Assembly: GCA_963969395.1 (NCBI GenBank) | Contig: OZ017800.1 | Location: 20,988,479-21,052,478 of the forward strand | From: Pseudoscleropodium purum | Taxonomy: Eukaryota > Streptophyta > Bryopsida > Hypnales > Brachytheciaceae | DNA: 64,000 bases | Reading direction: 5' to 3' | In this document: positions 24,509-36,950 of the stretch, one piece after another | How the letters are laid out: every line of letters starts with the position of its first letter | How positions within the stretch are numbered: the stretch's first letter is position 1 | Made by a program: the position numbers and the translations under genes | The notes under the pieces: generated by a model | Database searches by the model: none | What the model saw: only the letters and a program-made list of their open reading frames with translations | Told to the model about the DNA's origin: nothing

Positions 24509-26363
24509 ATAAATAATAAGTGCAAATTTTTATGTCAAAGTTTTCAATTCATTTTTGACACTCAAATCCGTAGGTGAATTGTTGAAGACAACAATTACTT
24601 TCTTTGTTGGTTGCATGGAAAATGTTTTTTTTGTAGTGAACAAAAGAAAAATAACCAAATAGAACATTTGCTTCAAGTCAAAAATTATATTTCAAATTGA
24701 TTCCATATATATCTTTATAGATTAGGATTGTCAAGGTGGATGCCCCATCTATCCATCCAACATGCCTATTTGGATGGACACAACTTGTTCAAGATGACAA
24801 CCTTATCAAGAATAGCTAGACTATTTTTAGATGATTTAAGGTAAGAGGTTGAGAACATATTCTTTTAAGAACTAATTGCATTTTGGAGGAATCTAAACTC
24901 TTTGAAATATTTTGCAATAAATTTCTATAGAAAAAAAAATGGAATTGGCATCAAATTCATTATTTCATATTTTTTGACCTTTATGGATTTAGTTTTGACT
25001 TTTTGAAGATGAAAGATAATGGTTATTAAGAGCACCTACTCCTTGAAATGTATAAAATTGGTATATTGATGGTATATTGAAGATTGAAGCAAAATAATCC
25101 TATGCATTACAAAATCCTTTTAGAGTCCCGTCAATTATAGAGCCTCCTACCCTATTTGACTTTAAAAAAATTTAGATCTACATTATTGGAATATCCAAGT
25201 AAATTTTTTACAGCCTTAATACATTTTTGTACATTTGTTGCACAATGATTTTTCTTACTAATGATTGCTCAAAAATAGTGTTAATATTATTTTTATTTGT
25301 ATAGAAATTTAGACAATACGTTAAAGTTTTAACCTATACTAATTCAAAATAGAATGATAGTATATATTTTTATTTTAAATGTTACTTTTATATTTAATAG
25401 AGACAAAAATTTCTCCTACTACATGTCAAATTAAGTTACATTGAATTACCATATTTGTGAGGGTACAAAATTCATGTCACTTACAAAATAGTATCATTTC
25501 AAAATTACTTTTAGACAAAAAATAAACTTTTTAATTTTTCTTTTGTATCCTATGCATAGATTGAAGTGCATATTATTTCTTTATTTTATTTTAACGTTTA
25601 ATTTTGATGTCCTTATGCATGGAAGCACTTCTAACTAGTATGTTCTAATGTCTTATAAGGATTCAAACTAGTGAAGTACTCCACATTGTCTATAATTGAT
25701 AAAGGATTGCTTTTACCAATTTCCTATTTTCTTTTCAAGGTTTAAGTTTATTTCTCCATCCAAAAGCAAACTTCCTTGTACACAAAATTGGTCAAAATCA
25801 TGCAAAGAAGACAAATATGATTCCACTAAATTTTGCATTGAAGTGTGCAACAATTGCAAGAGATTTAGAATTGCTAGAATGCAAATTTTGAAAGAAAGCT
25901 CACAAAAAATGGAAGAAGCAAGTTATTTTTATTTCGAGAAAATTGTTTTTAACATTAAAATTAAACAGTTTTTGGAAGATTTTAGTGCAATAACCTTTCA
26001 AAATTTAGCTACTCCTGAAATGGAGCTTCTCCTTACCACATAGAATTGCAAATATCATGGAGCTCAGAAAAACAATTCCATCTCTTAAAAAAAATTCAAA
26101 ATTTCACTTCCAATTCCGACACATCACAGAAGTTCACTCTAGTGCACAATCTTCTTAGGCACAATTTTAGATTTTAAAAAAAAGTAAAATGAAGTGGTAA
26201 AATGGGGAAGAGAAAAGGTAAAAGATAAAAAGTAAATGCTCCGCCCGTTAGCAAGGGACACCGACACCGCCAATCGGTCGACGTCTCTCTTCCCTTTCGC
26301 GTAACAATCCTCGCCTTTGCAACTGCGATCATCCTCACCATCGTCCTCGAATCTCCCGTTTTT
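24509..26363. other. AT-rich spacer, then GC-richer leader of the CCR4-type gene
   Basis: 24509 to about 26220 is AT-rich with no gene. The open frame at 25696-26043 is Lys/Phe-rich, starts in AT-rich sequence and has no recognisable domain. From about 26240 the composition changes sharply to GC-richer pyrimidine-rich DNA, consistent with the promoter and 5' leader of the gene starting at 26364. Confidence 0.5.
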
Positions 26364-29300
26364 ATGATCCTCGGCGTCGCTCGATTTCTAGGTCAGTGTT
26401 CATCAAATGCTCTGCTTTCAATTCCATTCCTTGTCTGCTGCAGCATGGCCTTCTCCAGTTGCTCAATCCGTGCACCAGGTGTGGCAGGCTGTGCCCGGTT
26501 CTCAAATTTCTTTTGCAACATGTTGCTATAATTCTGTTCTGTTTGGGGGAGAAAAAGAAGTGGCGGTCGATGCTAATTCGGTGAATCCAAAGTGAATTCG
26601 AGTTTCGTGAGAGAAAAGGGCACACATACGTGTTGTTGTTTTTAATTTTTTTCCGAGTTTAGGGTTTTCAGGAGTTGCTTAACGTTTTCGTGTTTTTTTC
26701 ATTTGCTGGCTGGCTTGGGTTTTTCCATTTGAAGTGTCGATCTTTGTAATTAAGGTGGAAATGTCTGCAAGCCGTGTTACTGTTTTACAATGGAGATGCA
26801 TTTTACCGGTTTTTAGGATTTGTGGTACATGTGTTGTCTGTTGGCTAGGAGGGGATCTAATGTCAATTTCCATCGCGAAATCAGTCTGCGAAGGAGTAGC
26901 GGTGATCAATCATAATTTGTTGAATTCAAGCGACACCGGGGCTTTGAAGAATAGGCCGCGAGTGTTTTTTTTCTTTGAGTCACAACTTCGATTTATGGTA
27001 TATGTATTGAACGTTTTCATAGGAATATTGGAGTCCCGTTCATTAATTCTAAGCAATTCTGTATCTTCAATTTGGGGTTTAACAGCTCAAGCTCAATTGT
27101 CTCGGCTGACTTCTTACCTACATTTTACTTGAATACCAAATTCAAATACCTACTGGAATTCAAATTCAAATACCTACAATTTGAGATATTTCATTTTCTT
27201 GTAATATCTATTTGTGAGGAGGGAAGTAGAAGTCAATTCTTTTTGTACAGTGAATTCACTGCACATTTTCTAAACAGTTTGAAATGAAATTGACGTCTGA
27301 TCTTTAAGAAAGTCTCTTGAAATTCTTTCCCCTACTCACCTGCTTGTTGGTATTCTGACAGGGCGTTGCTGCGTCAACATTCGGTTAGCTTCGAGGTCCA
27401 CAACTCGCCAAACGTCTAGCTCTATCGCGCTGGTGAGAAAGGGGTCGAGGTTGCAGAATTATGAGGTGGTGAGGGGCGTTGCTGCGAGGACCATGGCTGC
27501 AGCGGGTAATGATGGTTCAGCGTCCAATGCTGGTCTCTCAAGCTTTCCACATGGAGGCTTCAATAGAGCCCAGGGACGAGGGTCCGTATTTCGGATAACT
27601 TATTCTCCTAGTCATGAATTTAATTCACTACGGCAATCAAACTTGTTGTGGCCAGCTTGCATCAAGTATATTACAAGCTAGTTTCTCTAGTCCAATTACA
27701 TTATCTTGCACTTCTCTTGTGTGTACAGCCAATGCATTCTACTGTCTTTTCCTATGTTGTGCTCTTCTCAATTTTGATTTGTAGAGCTCGAGGATCCTTT
27801 GAGTATTAAACTACTCTAAGCATTAGGGTTACGGTAGGGTTTTGTACGCTTTGAACCTCTCGAAGCTGTCTCCTAAAGAAGATACACACGTTACTAATTT
27901 TGCAGAAGGCCTGAATCACATCGGGAAGAGAGGTCAGTAAGGGCTCGACCTAGGCGTGAAGAGTATCGGTATTGGCTTAATGCTCGTAACAAACCACCTA
28001 AACACTATGGTGCGTCTTTCCCATTCATTTCTGATCTTTATTGTCTACACAGTCTAGCATTTGTGGCTCGTTTGTACCATAGAGAACCTGGAGCAGGAAA
28101 CCCAACATACTATAGGGCTTGCGCTAAAGATGATCCGGAGGAGGAAACCGTGCATGGTTTCTTCCTTCAGGCCCAAAGCTTTGAAGGCCCTTGATCTCGG
28201 TTCCAGGGTGATCTTTGAAGACCCTTATAAATCTCATATCCTATGGAGCGGAGCTAGTAGGTTTATGATAAGGCTAGAATGGGCGCTAGTCTTGCTAGTC
28301 CATGCAGGCCGTTATGCTTGGGGTCCAATAAAAATATTACGAAAAAAAGGTTGATCTCATTGACCTTTGGTTTTCATAAATTGACTAGGGTCCTCTTTGC
28401 TTTAGATGGGACGTTATTGCTAAACCGCTCTATAGAACACCAGGTTTGCATGACGGGTCCTCCATACGCTACTCCTGTCCCAGCATTTGTTAATACTATT
28501 ATTAGTTATGTTGTGTGAGGTGTTTGATTTCTTAGTGCAGACTTCCGCGAGACTGAATATTTTGTTTGGATTGGACCAGCTTGCTTTTTCTGGTGGAAGT
28601 TTGGTAGTCATATACATCCTTTTGGCTGGGATTACTAAGTTGTGGTTTTCTTTGATGTAAACACAATTGTGCCGGATTACCTGGGGGGGTTTTCAGAGAG
28701 ATTTGTTATAGTATCCTACAATATCTTGGCCGATGTGAATACACGGAGACACTGGAAGGAATTATACTGGCATATACCACAATATAAGTGGCCTTTCATC
28801 CTGGACTGGAATGCACGCAAGAGGAAAATCCTGTGGGAGCTTGGACTTTGGTCTCCAGATATCATATGTTTACAAGTAAGCTTTTGTTGGACGTTTACGA
28901 TGGTGCAATTGCATTTTGCTTCAGGTCCTTTTGTGAAGAAGTTTTTAGCATGTGGTTACTACGGGTGAAGCAGACTTGATAAGACTGCGATTCGAGTACC
29001 TCCGAGCAGAATTGATTATTGTTGGGCAGTGTATATTCAAAAAGAGATCCTTAGGCATCTTATACAGGTATAAGTTGCAGGTTCGTGGTCAGTTATGAAA
29101 TAATATACCTGTATATTCTTGCATGGTCAATCTATTACATAGATGGCCATTTGTCAGGTAGTGATTTGTATTTGTTTGTCATCAGGAAGTGGATCATTAT
29201 GACGACTTGAATGAAGATCTTCAGAAAGTTGGTTATGTTGGAGTGTACGCGGTACGTGGTTTCAAGTAACCTTATGCGCTTCCATTCAATTTGAGTTCTG

Positions 29301-32300
29301 ATAGTTATAATATTAAAATTAAGATCTAGATGTTTTCTCTAATGGGACGTTTAAAGTTCATGAGTACATTTTTTAGTATCTGTGAAAGCTCTTGCTTAGT
29401 GAAATTTATGCGTTATCGAATTGCGCTATGGCCCCTTTAAGTAGATGGACTGTTCAAACTTATGTGGCCGGTGGAACATATAATATGTTTATTGCTGTAG
29501 AGGCGAACTGGAGACACGTCTGATGGCTGTGCCATGTTCTGGAGAAAAAATAGGTATCTTTTGAAGCACAAGAGCTTGTGCTCGCAAATCCGGCAAACTT
29601 TCGTTTCTCGGTTATGAAAATCTTTTCATCCTTCTGTTAAATTCGTGTAGACTGTAAATTGAATGGAAGCAGGCATACCTTTTAGACAAGCCAGTCCCTG
29701 ACTTTTACGCATCATATTGCTCAAAGTCTTCTGGAAGAATTTCTCCTACCCTAAATCCTTTTTTTTGGTATGTAAAGCAATTTACTGTTGATGCCATGCG
29801 TTTACTTGGAATATCATGACACCTCACTGTCTCACTGTCTGTAGCCTTGGAATGGTTATAGGTTCGAGTTACTCGAGGAAAAGAGCATAGAATTCATTGA
29901 CTACAACCTCCGGGATAACGTAGCCCAGCTTTGTGTTCTACAGGTGCCACCTCATTTCGGATTGGATTGCTTGCATTGCCCTTATTTTGACATTATGCTC
30001 ATTGTCCTCCAGGGCTAGTCCTCTTATCTTCTTATTCCCGTTTTTTGTCAATTCAATTGCATATTGGAACTTGTGTATTTATGTTTAAATGCCTGTGTAT
30101 TTTACTAGGCCAAAAGCAACAATCTTAAACACAATGATTCGGAGGACTTGGAAGTCACGCACGGCATAGAATCAACCACTTCTGGGTATAGCAAACTCTG
30201 ATTCACATAAGGGAACTTTCTATTGAGTTGGGTATCGGAATCTTCGTATGGTAGGCAGCGTTTGTCATTGTGAGGTCTTCTTCAAGGTCCATTCTTTTTA
30301 ATACCCGTAATACGCTTGAGTTCTGTGATATATGAATTTATTTTCACTTGCTACGTCATCGGGCAGCAAGAAGTGTGACATTTTTGTCCAGGTAGCCGTA
30401 GCTTGCTCGTTGCCATGTTAGAAATTCCTTAAAATTCAACATGTCTAGAAGTACATAGAGCGTGACTACAAATTGATACACAAGAAGGGTGGCTTGGGTT
30501 ACGGTGCTTGTCCAAGCGACATTAATATGGTTCCCGGTTAACCTTAAAGTATGACATATCTTGGGTGGTTTGACAATTCATTTGATTCCAGGAATAATCG
30601 TGTTGTTGTGGGTAACATTCACGTGCTGTTTAATCCCAAGCGTGGTGATGTCAAGCTAGGCCAGGTAGTTACAAACTTGAGAGTTCATTTTGCTTAGATC
30701 CCCACAAATCCATTCTATTGGTCGATGGTCTCTTTTTAATCCTGGCACCCCAATCCGACAGTAGTCCCCTTCAAAGTAGTATTGATATCTACGTAACGAT
30801 GGTTTCACCGGCTTGTCAAGTTCTTAGCATATGTCTCAATGTATCTGCTAATATAGTCGTTATTTGCAGACCCGATTGCTTATGGAAGAGGCTCATGCTA
30901 TCTCCGAAAGATGGGGAAAGGCGCCCGTAGCTATAGCTGGAGACTTTAACAGTACACCAGATGTGATTTTCCTTCCTTCATTTTCATGTTTTGATGATTC
31001 ATTAAGATCTTGCAAGAGAATATCATTTTGCCTAAGTTCTATTGGACTTTTGAGAAATCAATGGCACCATATGCAAGTTTTTAATTCGTCCTGATACTGG
31101 TGGTAGGTCTTTAAAGACTTTTTATGTTATCGTGTATGATTTCGCACATCAGTCAGGTTCAGATCTGTCTTTATCCTAGCAGCCATGTGATTTTGACAAA
31201 GATGTTTCGTGTCTTGACAGAGTGCCTTGTATCGATTCATATCTTCTTCACAGGTACTAATATCATTTTTTTCGCTCTCTCAATTTCCATTCATTACATA
31301 GAACAGAATTATCCTGATATGTGCAAATGATGTTTATCCTGACAAACAGTTTTTGTGGAATGTAGCTCGATTTGGCTGTCCATGATCGGCGTTACATATC
31401 AGGGCAGGAGGAGGAGAGTGCAAATGGTTTCAGGACTAACGGATACTCAAATGGAGGGTCTGAATATGGGAGGTGCAGTTCTAATCAATTGTTTAGTTGT
31501 GTTTAACGAATAGTGTGTGTTCCTCGATATTCGTTGTGATTGATCTCAACATGAAATTGGTTGTGATTTTCACCTGCTGCTGGCATTTGTAATATTTCGA
31601 CCTGCTGATGATATTTGATCTGCATAGCTACTACTCCCTCCGTCCCGAAACATGTGTCCTGTTTGGACCTCATGTTTTCTTAAGGTTGTTTTGAGTAGGC
31701 CTTATGGAGGCTTTATTCTATCCAATTTTGTTTAGGTTGCAATGAACACATGCAATGTTCTTCATTGATTCTGGTGATACAAAATTTGAACCCTTTTGAA
31801 TATATGCTTTTCGTAACATGATTAATGAAATCGGTATCAAATGTTTTCAACAAAACTGCACACTTATTTCGGGACAGAGGGAGTATAATTTTTCTGTACT
31901 GGCTTGTGCATCCAGCTGTTTCTAGGTAGCTAATCATTGGGAATTCTATGTCATGGCAGGTATGGCACTGCTTCTAGATCGACTCAAGGTGCTGAAACAG
32001 GAGCTGATGAGGAGTCAGCTCCTGAGAGCACCGTAGTGTCTGTGAAAACAAACGATTTTGAGGAATCTACAGTGGTCATAACTGGAGACGAAAATTCAGT
32101 TACTGAAATCAGCTACGAAAAGACCACCAGAGAAACTCTGAAGAGAGTTTCCATACCGACGAGGTATGTGGCATACCCACATTCTTTTAGCCTGACATTT
32201 TACCTTTGCAACTTATCTGTTGAAATCCAATTACGTACTTTGGTAGCTAGTCATTGCTTCAGGGCTTAATGTCCTCTCCTTTAGTATTCTGGGCAAGACC

Positions 32301-33808
32301 TCTGTCGGTTCGAGTTGATGATATTCCATACCTTTTTTAGCCACTTTGCTTCCAGGCATCCTTGGCGTTTGCTATTAGTTCTGTAGTTGATTTAGTTGCC
32401 AGCCTGGATTTCTATATTGAATAAACGATTGTGCATAAACTCAATAATCTACTCTCTGCCACCAGGATACGGAGTTGGGATCAATTTGAGTTGATGGCAG
32501 CTACTGGCGGGAGGCACCGCACTGTAGTCCAGCACGAAATGAATCTGCGAAGTGCATACTCGGAAATTGAGGTTTCATTCAAGCTTTGTGACCAGTATTT
32601 CAGTGTGGAAATGCGCACAACAGTTGTCCCTGAATCTGAATTTTAAAAAGAATTTGGATTTTCTTATGTGTAACTTGTTCCTGTCAAAATCGATCTTGTG
32701 CATGATGGGGATATGCAACTCATTCTGAATACGTGTTCTCGGTGTGCTTGTCGAGCAGTAATTGCCTGTCCAGCAATTCTGTGGTTGCCAAATTGATCAT
32801 TTTCAAATTACGAGGCCTCTTAAGTGAAAATTTATGGGGACATTTCTAGTGTTGACTCATTTGAAACAGTCTCTTTCAGCTGTCAGGAAAGTAGAATGTT
32901 CAGGTTTTCTGCGCTTTGGTGGGTTTATCTGTTTGTCTTGCACGCAGGGAAAGCCTGGCAGTAGGGATGAAAGAGGGGAGCCGTGGGTAACCACTTGTCA
33001 CAAGAAGTTCAGGGGCACTGTTGATTATATCTGGTAAGCCCATGTTGTTTCTTTCTCAAGCAGGTCTTTTAACCCGTAACTTTGGAAGCTAATAGTCGAT
33101 TATAGTTAACTTTCAAAACATATATCTGTTAATATGAAGTGTAGGGTATGATTGTTCTTTCTACTGGTACATTATGCTAACTTCTTTGAAGCTTCCTAAA
33201 CATATATTCAAATTCCCATCGATGTGGATGCGGCCATTTTTGGCCATTGGGGCACTTAGGGGTTTATTTGGTTCTCTTGTTTATGAGTTCATATACTTGT
33301 TTCTCAGCATTATCAGTCCAATCATGTTTAAATGGTAATCCGGTGAATGATACAGGCATACCGATGATCTCGTGACAGTGAAAGTTCTGGACACGCTTCC
33401 CACCTCCGAACTTCCTTCTGAGGTTCCATTTCTTCCTCCGACTGAAGCCGTTGCTTTCACTGGGTCATAGTAACTGCACTGGTGCAACGGGCGTTGATTA
33501 AGAACCTAAATTGGTTGAAAATGCTATATTAAGAAGCCGTCATCACCTCTTGTGTGCCTCTAGCGTGATATTTCTTGTGAAATAGTTACCCAAAATACCT
33601 TATTTTGCTGGCATGTTATAGCAAAGAGAATTAGAGATTTTGGATGGTGACCTTGGCAGCAACCTGCTGCGGTTTCTTACATTTGTGCATGAAATTGTCT
33701 CTACAGAAATGGGGAAGCGATCACTTGGCCTTGGCGTGTGAGTTCTCCTTCGTGTCAAGAAGCAAAGACAAGCCCATCAGTAGGAAGGCTCAACAGGAAT
33801 CTGAATAA
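26364..33808 (+). CDS. CCR4-type poly(A)-specific exoribonuclease (EEP superfamily), 17 exons
   Basis: CCR4-like enzymes shorten mRNA poly(A) tails. Exons: 26364-26391, 27362-27581, 27906-28009, 28640-28875, 29186-29251, 29501-29553, 29862-29943, 30109-30185, 30592-30664, 30870-30962, 31221-31253, 31366-31472, 31960-32163, 32466-32571, 32948-33033, 33356-33422 and 33707-33808; phase is kept throughout and the product is 578 aa. EEP motifs are in order: FVIVSYNILAD, CLQEVD (metal-binding Glu197), RRTGDTSDGCAMFW, RDNVAQLCVLQ, GNIHVLFNPKRGDVKLGQ, AIAGDFNSTPDSALY (Asp338, Asn340) and KWGSDHLALACEF (His551). The first ~80 residues are Arg/Ser-rich and nearly free of acids, suggesting organelle targeting. 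An internal Met (27493) could give a shorter form. Residues about 355-455 form an acidic Ser/Thr-rich insertion within the nuclease domain. The donor after 33422 (GAG|GTTCCA) is weak; reading through it would stop at 33470 and lose the last motif. Closest plant relatives are probably CCR4 homologs 5/6, but I cannot fix the subfamily. Confidence 0.85.
28080..28480 (+). repeat. Intronic dispersed repeat, copy 2
   Basis: It lies in the intron 28010-28639 of the CCR4-type gene and corresponds to 14840-15245 in the membrane-protein gene. The two are diverged but collinear for about 380 bp and lie in the same orientation relative to transcription. The open frame across it (28061-28354) is not shared with copy 1, so I do not call it coding. 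Confidence 0.6.
31634..31883. mobile_element. Stowaway-type MITE in a CCR4-gene intron
   Basis: A 250-bp non-coding element with inverted ends CTCCCTCCGTCCCGAAA and TTTCGGGACAGAGGGAG. It is flanked by the dinucleotide TA at 31632-31633 and 31884-31885. CTCCCTCCGT ends and a TA duplication are the hallmarks of Stowaway (Tc1/mariner-derived) MITEs. It sits wholly within the intron 31473-31959. Confidence 0.9.
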
Positions 33809-34400
33809 GTTGATCTCTTCGACACACTTTTAAACTGGAAGTTTAGAAGTGAGATTGATATATCAAATACCATTGATGAAATCAATACACCCTTATCTAT
33901 ATCTTGCCACTAGGTTCTTGCTAGATTTTGATACATTTCTCACCTGCATTCTAGAGGAAACTCTTTCAGAAACTCTACCTTGCGACTACGACTTTTTCGG
34001 AACAAGGTTGTGCTTATTATATAGCGGACTTTCTGGCTCTGTTGCAAGCACCGAGCAACAGTGTACATTCTATTTTTTGTATATCATCAATATTTTTTCA
34101 TTTTCGTTCACTTTTGCATCCATACAGCCATACTATTTGCAATTTCCGTTTCGAGGGAATCAGCCTATATTTTCCTCTGATTCGATGTTTCTCTAGAAGT
34201 GAGTTAAATGTACAAAGTCAAGATCTGACCTGTTTGCTTCGAAAATAGCTTCAATAATTGAAAGTACAAATTTTCAGAGTAAATTACTATCAAAATTGTT
34301 CATGAAGGGGGCCATTTTTTTTGGTTGTGGTTGGGAGTAAATATTTCTAAAATTTCATTGCTACCACCAACCTTTAAATCATCAAGATTGACAACTTTTC
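33809..34400. other. 3' flank of the CCR4-type gene
   Basis: Probably 3' untranslated sequence followed by AT-rich spacer. Open frames in 33849-34248 are Phe/Ser/Ile-rich and overlap in different frames without motifs; none is called. Confidence 0.5.
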
Positions 34401-34404
34401 TGCA

Positions 34405-34720
34405 TAGATTTTAGATGCTTGAACAACAACACCCAACTTGGGAGCATTTACAAATAATGCTCAAATATAACACTTTCTACATAAATTTTAGATGCTTGAA
34501 TGATGATGCCTAAGTTGGTAGCGTTTATGAATGATGCTCAAATATAACACTTTCTGCATTGATTTTAGATGCTTGAATAGTGACACCCAAGTTGGAGATT
34601 TTGTATAGATCTTAGAGATGGGTTGGCAGCATTTACAAAAGATGCTCAAATACGACACTTTCTACATAGATTTTAGATGCTTGAATGACAACAACTAAAT
34701 TGGAGATTTTATATAGATTT
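34405..34720. repeat. Minisatellite, 77-bp unit, about four copies
   Basis: TTAGATGCTTGAA recurs at 34411, 34488, 34565 and 34673. The first two intervals are exactly 77 bp; the third is 108 bp because of about 31 extra bases (near 34590-34625). Each unit contains AGCATTTACAAAxxATGCTCAAATA and CACTTTCTxCAT blocks. Confidence 0.8.
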
Positions 34721-34739
34721 AGGAGACGGATTTATGTTT

Positions 34740-35672
34740 TTTGAATGCATGTATCATTGGCGCAAAGACTAAAAACATAGTTAATCCCTAGTGGATAAAG
34801 TTCTTGGAGGTTATTAGTGGAACAAAGGATGTACATATTAACAAGAATTTTTATTTTTATTTTTCAAAGATGGAATTACATGTCTTCTTTACTTCACAAT
34901 TCTTTTAGACTTTTTTGTGGAAAATTGATTTCTTCTTTTTGAGAATTTTGAAGAAAAAGTGAAGGAAAATCATATCAAAGAGAAAATTATCTCGAAAAAT
35001 CTTAAAATTTCACCATGTGTGTATATTTACAATGAAAAGCATCAAAAGCGTAAGCTCTATTTCCGTGTCATTCTATAATTATAATTCAGTAGACATTTGA
35101 AATACACCTGCAAAGTTCAAATTACAATAAAATATTGAATTTCAGAAATTTTTTCAAAATTCAAATTAGAGTAGAATCTAGAGTAGATGACCTTCATTTC
35201 ATTAGTTGGGGCTCAAACTTTAAAAAATATCGTTTTCACGTACGGTACAGTAAAAAGCCGGAACCTTCTTACAATCGTGATTCGCCTGGAAGTTGGAACA
35301 AGACGGATTTCTCCAGTTACCAAAATCAAATTTCACCTGAAAACTGCCGTGCCAGGCAGTCCGTCTCCCAAGCATGTGTGGCACCTGACATAACATGCAC
35401 GGTGTGGGTGGTGGTTTCTACAGTGAAAACCTAAACTTGGTTTTGAAACTGAACCACTTTCGGTGGTCACGCTCTTGCTCTTGCCTAGCTTAAGCTACTT
35501 GATCTAAGCCTAGAGTTACAAGGTCTTCTAACCAATGTACAAGTGGAATCTAGCTAGATATACTACAGAAATTGTACATAGAGTGTTCAAGCTAGCTAGG
35601 CTCGGAGGCTCTCTCTCGATCTCCTGCTTAACTAATACCCGCAAATTGTATCATAACTACTGTAGATCGGAG
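34740..35672. other. Spacer without a recognised gene
   Basis: AT-rich until about 35170, then moderate GC. 35170-35430 has an open frame (35135-35434) with unremarkable composition and no motif. 35430-35672 is probably 3' untranslated sequence of the minus-strand gene that ends at 35673. Confidence 0.4.
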
Positions 35673-36940
35673 CTAGCCAGACTCTAGAATTGTCGTTGTT
35701 GAGGTTTGCTGGCTGGCTTGAGAAGTAGGAGTTGTGGAAACTGGCTTGCCACGGAGATGAAACCGCCGCTTGGCAAGCTCGTCGTCGTGCAGATTTGGAT
35801 GATGAGGTCGGTGCTCACGCACAATTCGGTGATGGTGCGTGGGTAATAGGTGATCACTGCGACTGAAGGGACTCCATTTCTGCAGAAGAATAGAAGTATT
35901 CAGCAATTAGATTTCGTTTGTTTGTCAGGCTTGGAAAAAGCGGGAGCAATAAATTAAACGGTGCATTCATTCTCAACAGTGATGTATGTTCACTCAAATG
36001 CCAGTACATTCGATCTCAACAGTGTCCATTAGAAAAAAGGTATGTGATCATTTGCCCCGGAGACTCTTCGTTCCATGTATTCACTAGGGGTGGGGGAAAA
36101 CTCTTCGACTTCAAGAGCAGGATTTCCACTATTTTGTTTTCCAAAATGGGCAAGTTGAAGCCACAAAATCTGATCTTAAAAACACTTGCTGAAGCTATTC
36201 GAATCACTTATTCTTGCGGGAAGTCGGGAACAGGAAGGTTGCACTTGGACACCCCTGCAAGTAAATGTCATTGTCGGTCCCAGAAGTAGGCAATTTTAGA
36301 TTCACTAAAGATTGGTAACAATCTTGAAGATTTTAGATCTATCATGAATCGCAAGGTCAAACAAATTCCTACTACAGCGCAAGCTTTGGAGAATTTTCTC
36401 TTCGCAAGATGACAGATACATTACATAACTTGCTGACCGAGACTCAGTATCGTGATAAGAAAATGCGGTTTTTAACACACTGATAATGAACTACTCAGTC
36501 CAGGGAGCTCAGGGACCAAATCTGTACATTCATAGTTCTGGCTCTTCCACTGCTTTGCAGATGATTCGAGAAAACGCAACAACGATTGTTCAAAACTTGT
36601 AACACTCCCCAAAATGCGATGGTTTACAAAACACGAAACACGAAAATCTCCCAGCTGAATCACCACTTGAACAACCACTGATCGACAAGCTAGCAATTCA
36701 AGAGTCTCTAGCTCTCACCACTTGATCTCCGAAGAAAGTTCGAATGAGCCGGATCATCAGAAGCTCCACCTGCGTTGGAGCTGATGCGGTTTCCAAACGA
36801 ACTCTACCAGACTGCGCCGCGTCCACTGGTGGCAGCAATGGCAACTCGGAGCCTCCCGAAACCAACGCCACAAATCCCAGCAGCAACAACATAACGAACA
36901 CAAACCTCCTCCGCGCAGAAAACCACTGTCTCTCCATCAT
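35673..36940 (-). CDS. Small secreted His-rich protein, family not recognised (2 exons)
   Basis: Minus-strand model: exon 1 36940-36719, exon 2 35879-35673. Donor CAAGTG|GTGAGA and acceptor CTTCTGCAG join in phase 0; product 142 aa. Residues 1-30 form a clear signal peptide (basic MMERQWFSARRRF, then hydrophobic VFVMLLLLGFVALVSGG). Exon 1 then gives PLLPPVDAAQSG and an amphipathic ELLMIRLIRTFFGDQV. Exon 2 begins KWSPFSRSDHLLPTHHH and is rich in His, Arg and Pro (REHRPHHPNLHDDE), ending in a Ser/Thr/Gln-rich tail. There are no cysteines in the predicted mature part, so it is not a cysteine-rich peptide. It does not match CLE, RALF, EPF or IDA motifs that I can recall. It may be a peptide-hormone or cell-wall-protein precursor (inference). 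An upstream TTG-initiated frame from 36997 is not used because the second in-frame codon choice, ATG 36940, starts the signal peptide. Confidence 0.5.
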
Positions 36941-36950
36941 CGAAAAACTC

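Noticed and set aside
25696..26043. 115-aa Lys/Phe-rich frame
   Set aside because: AT-rich composition, no domain, no splice partners; long frames of this kind are expected by chance in this window.
28061..28354. 97-aa open frame in the CCR4-gene intron
   Set aside because: Covers an intronic repeat whose other copy (14840-15245) does not keep the frame.
35918..36289. 123-aa plus-strand open frame
   Set aside because: Lies inside the intron of the minus-strand secreted-protein gene, has no recognisable domain, and its composition is unremarkable.
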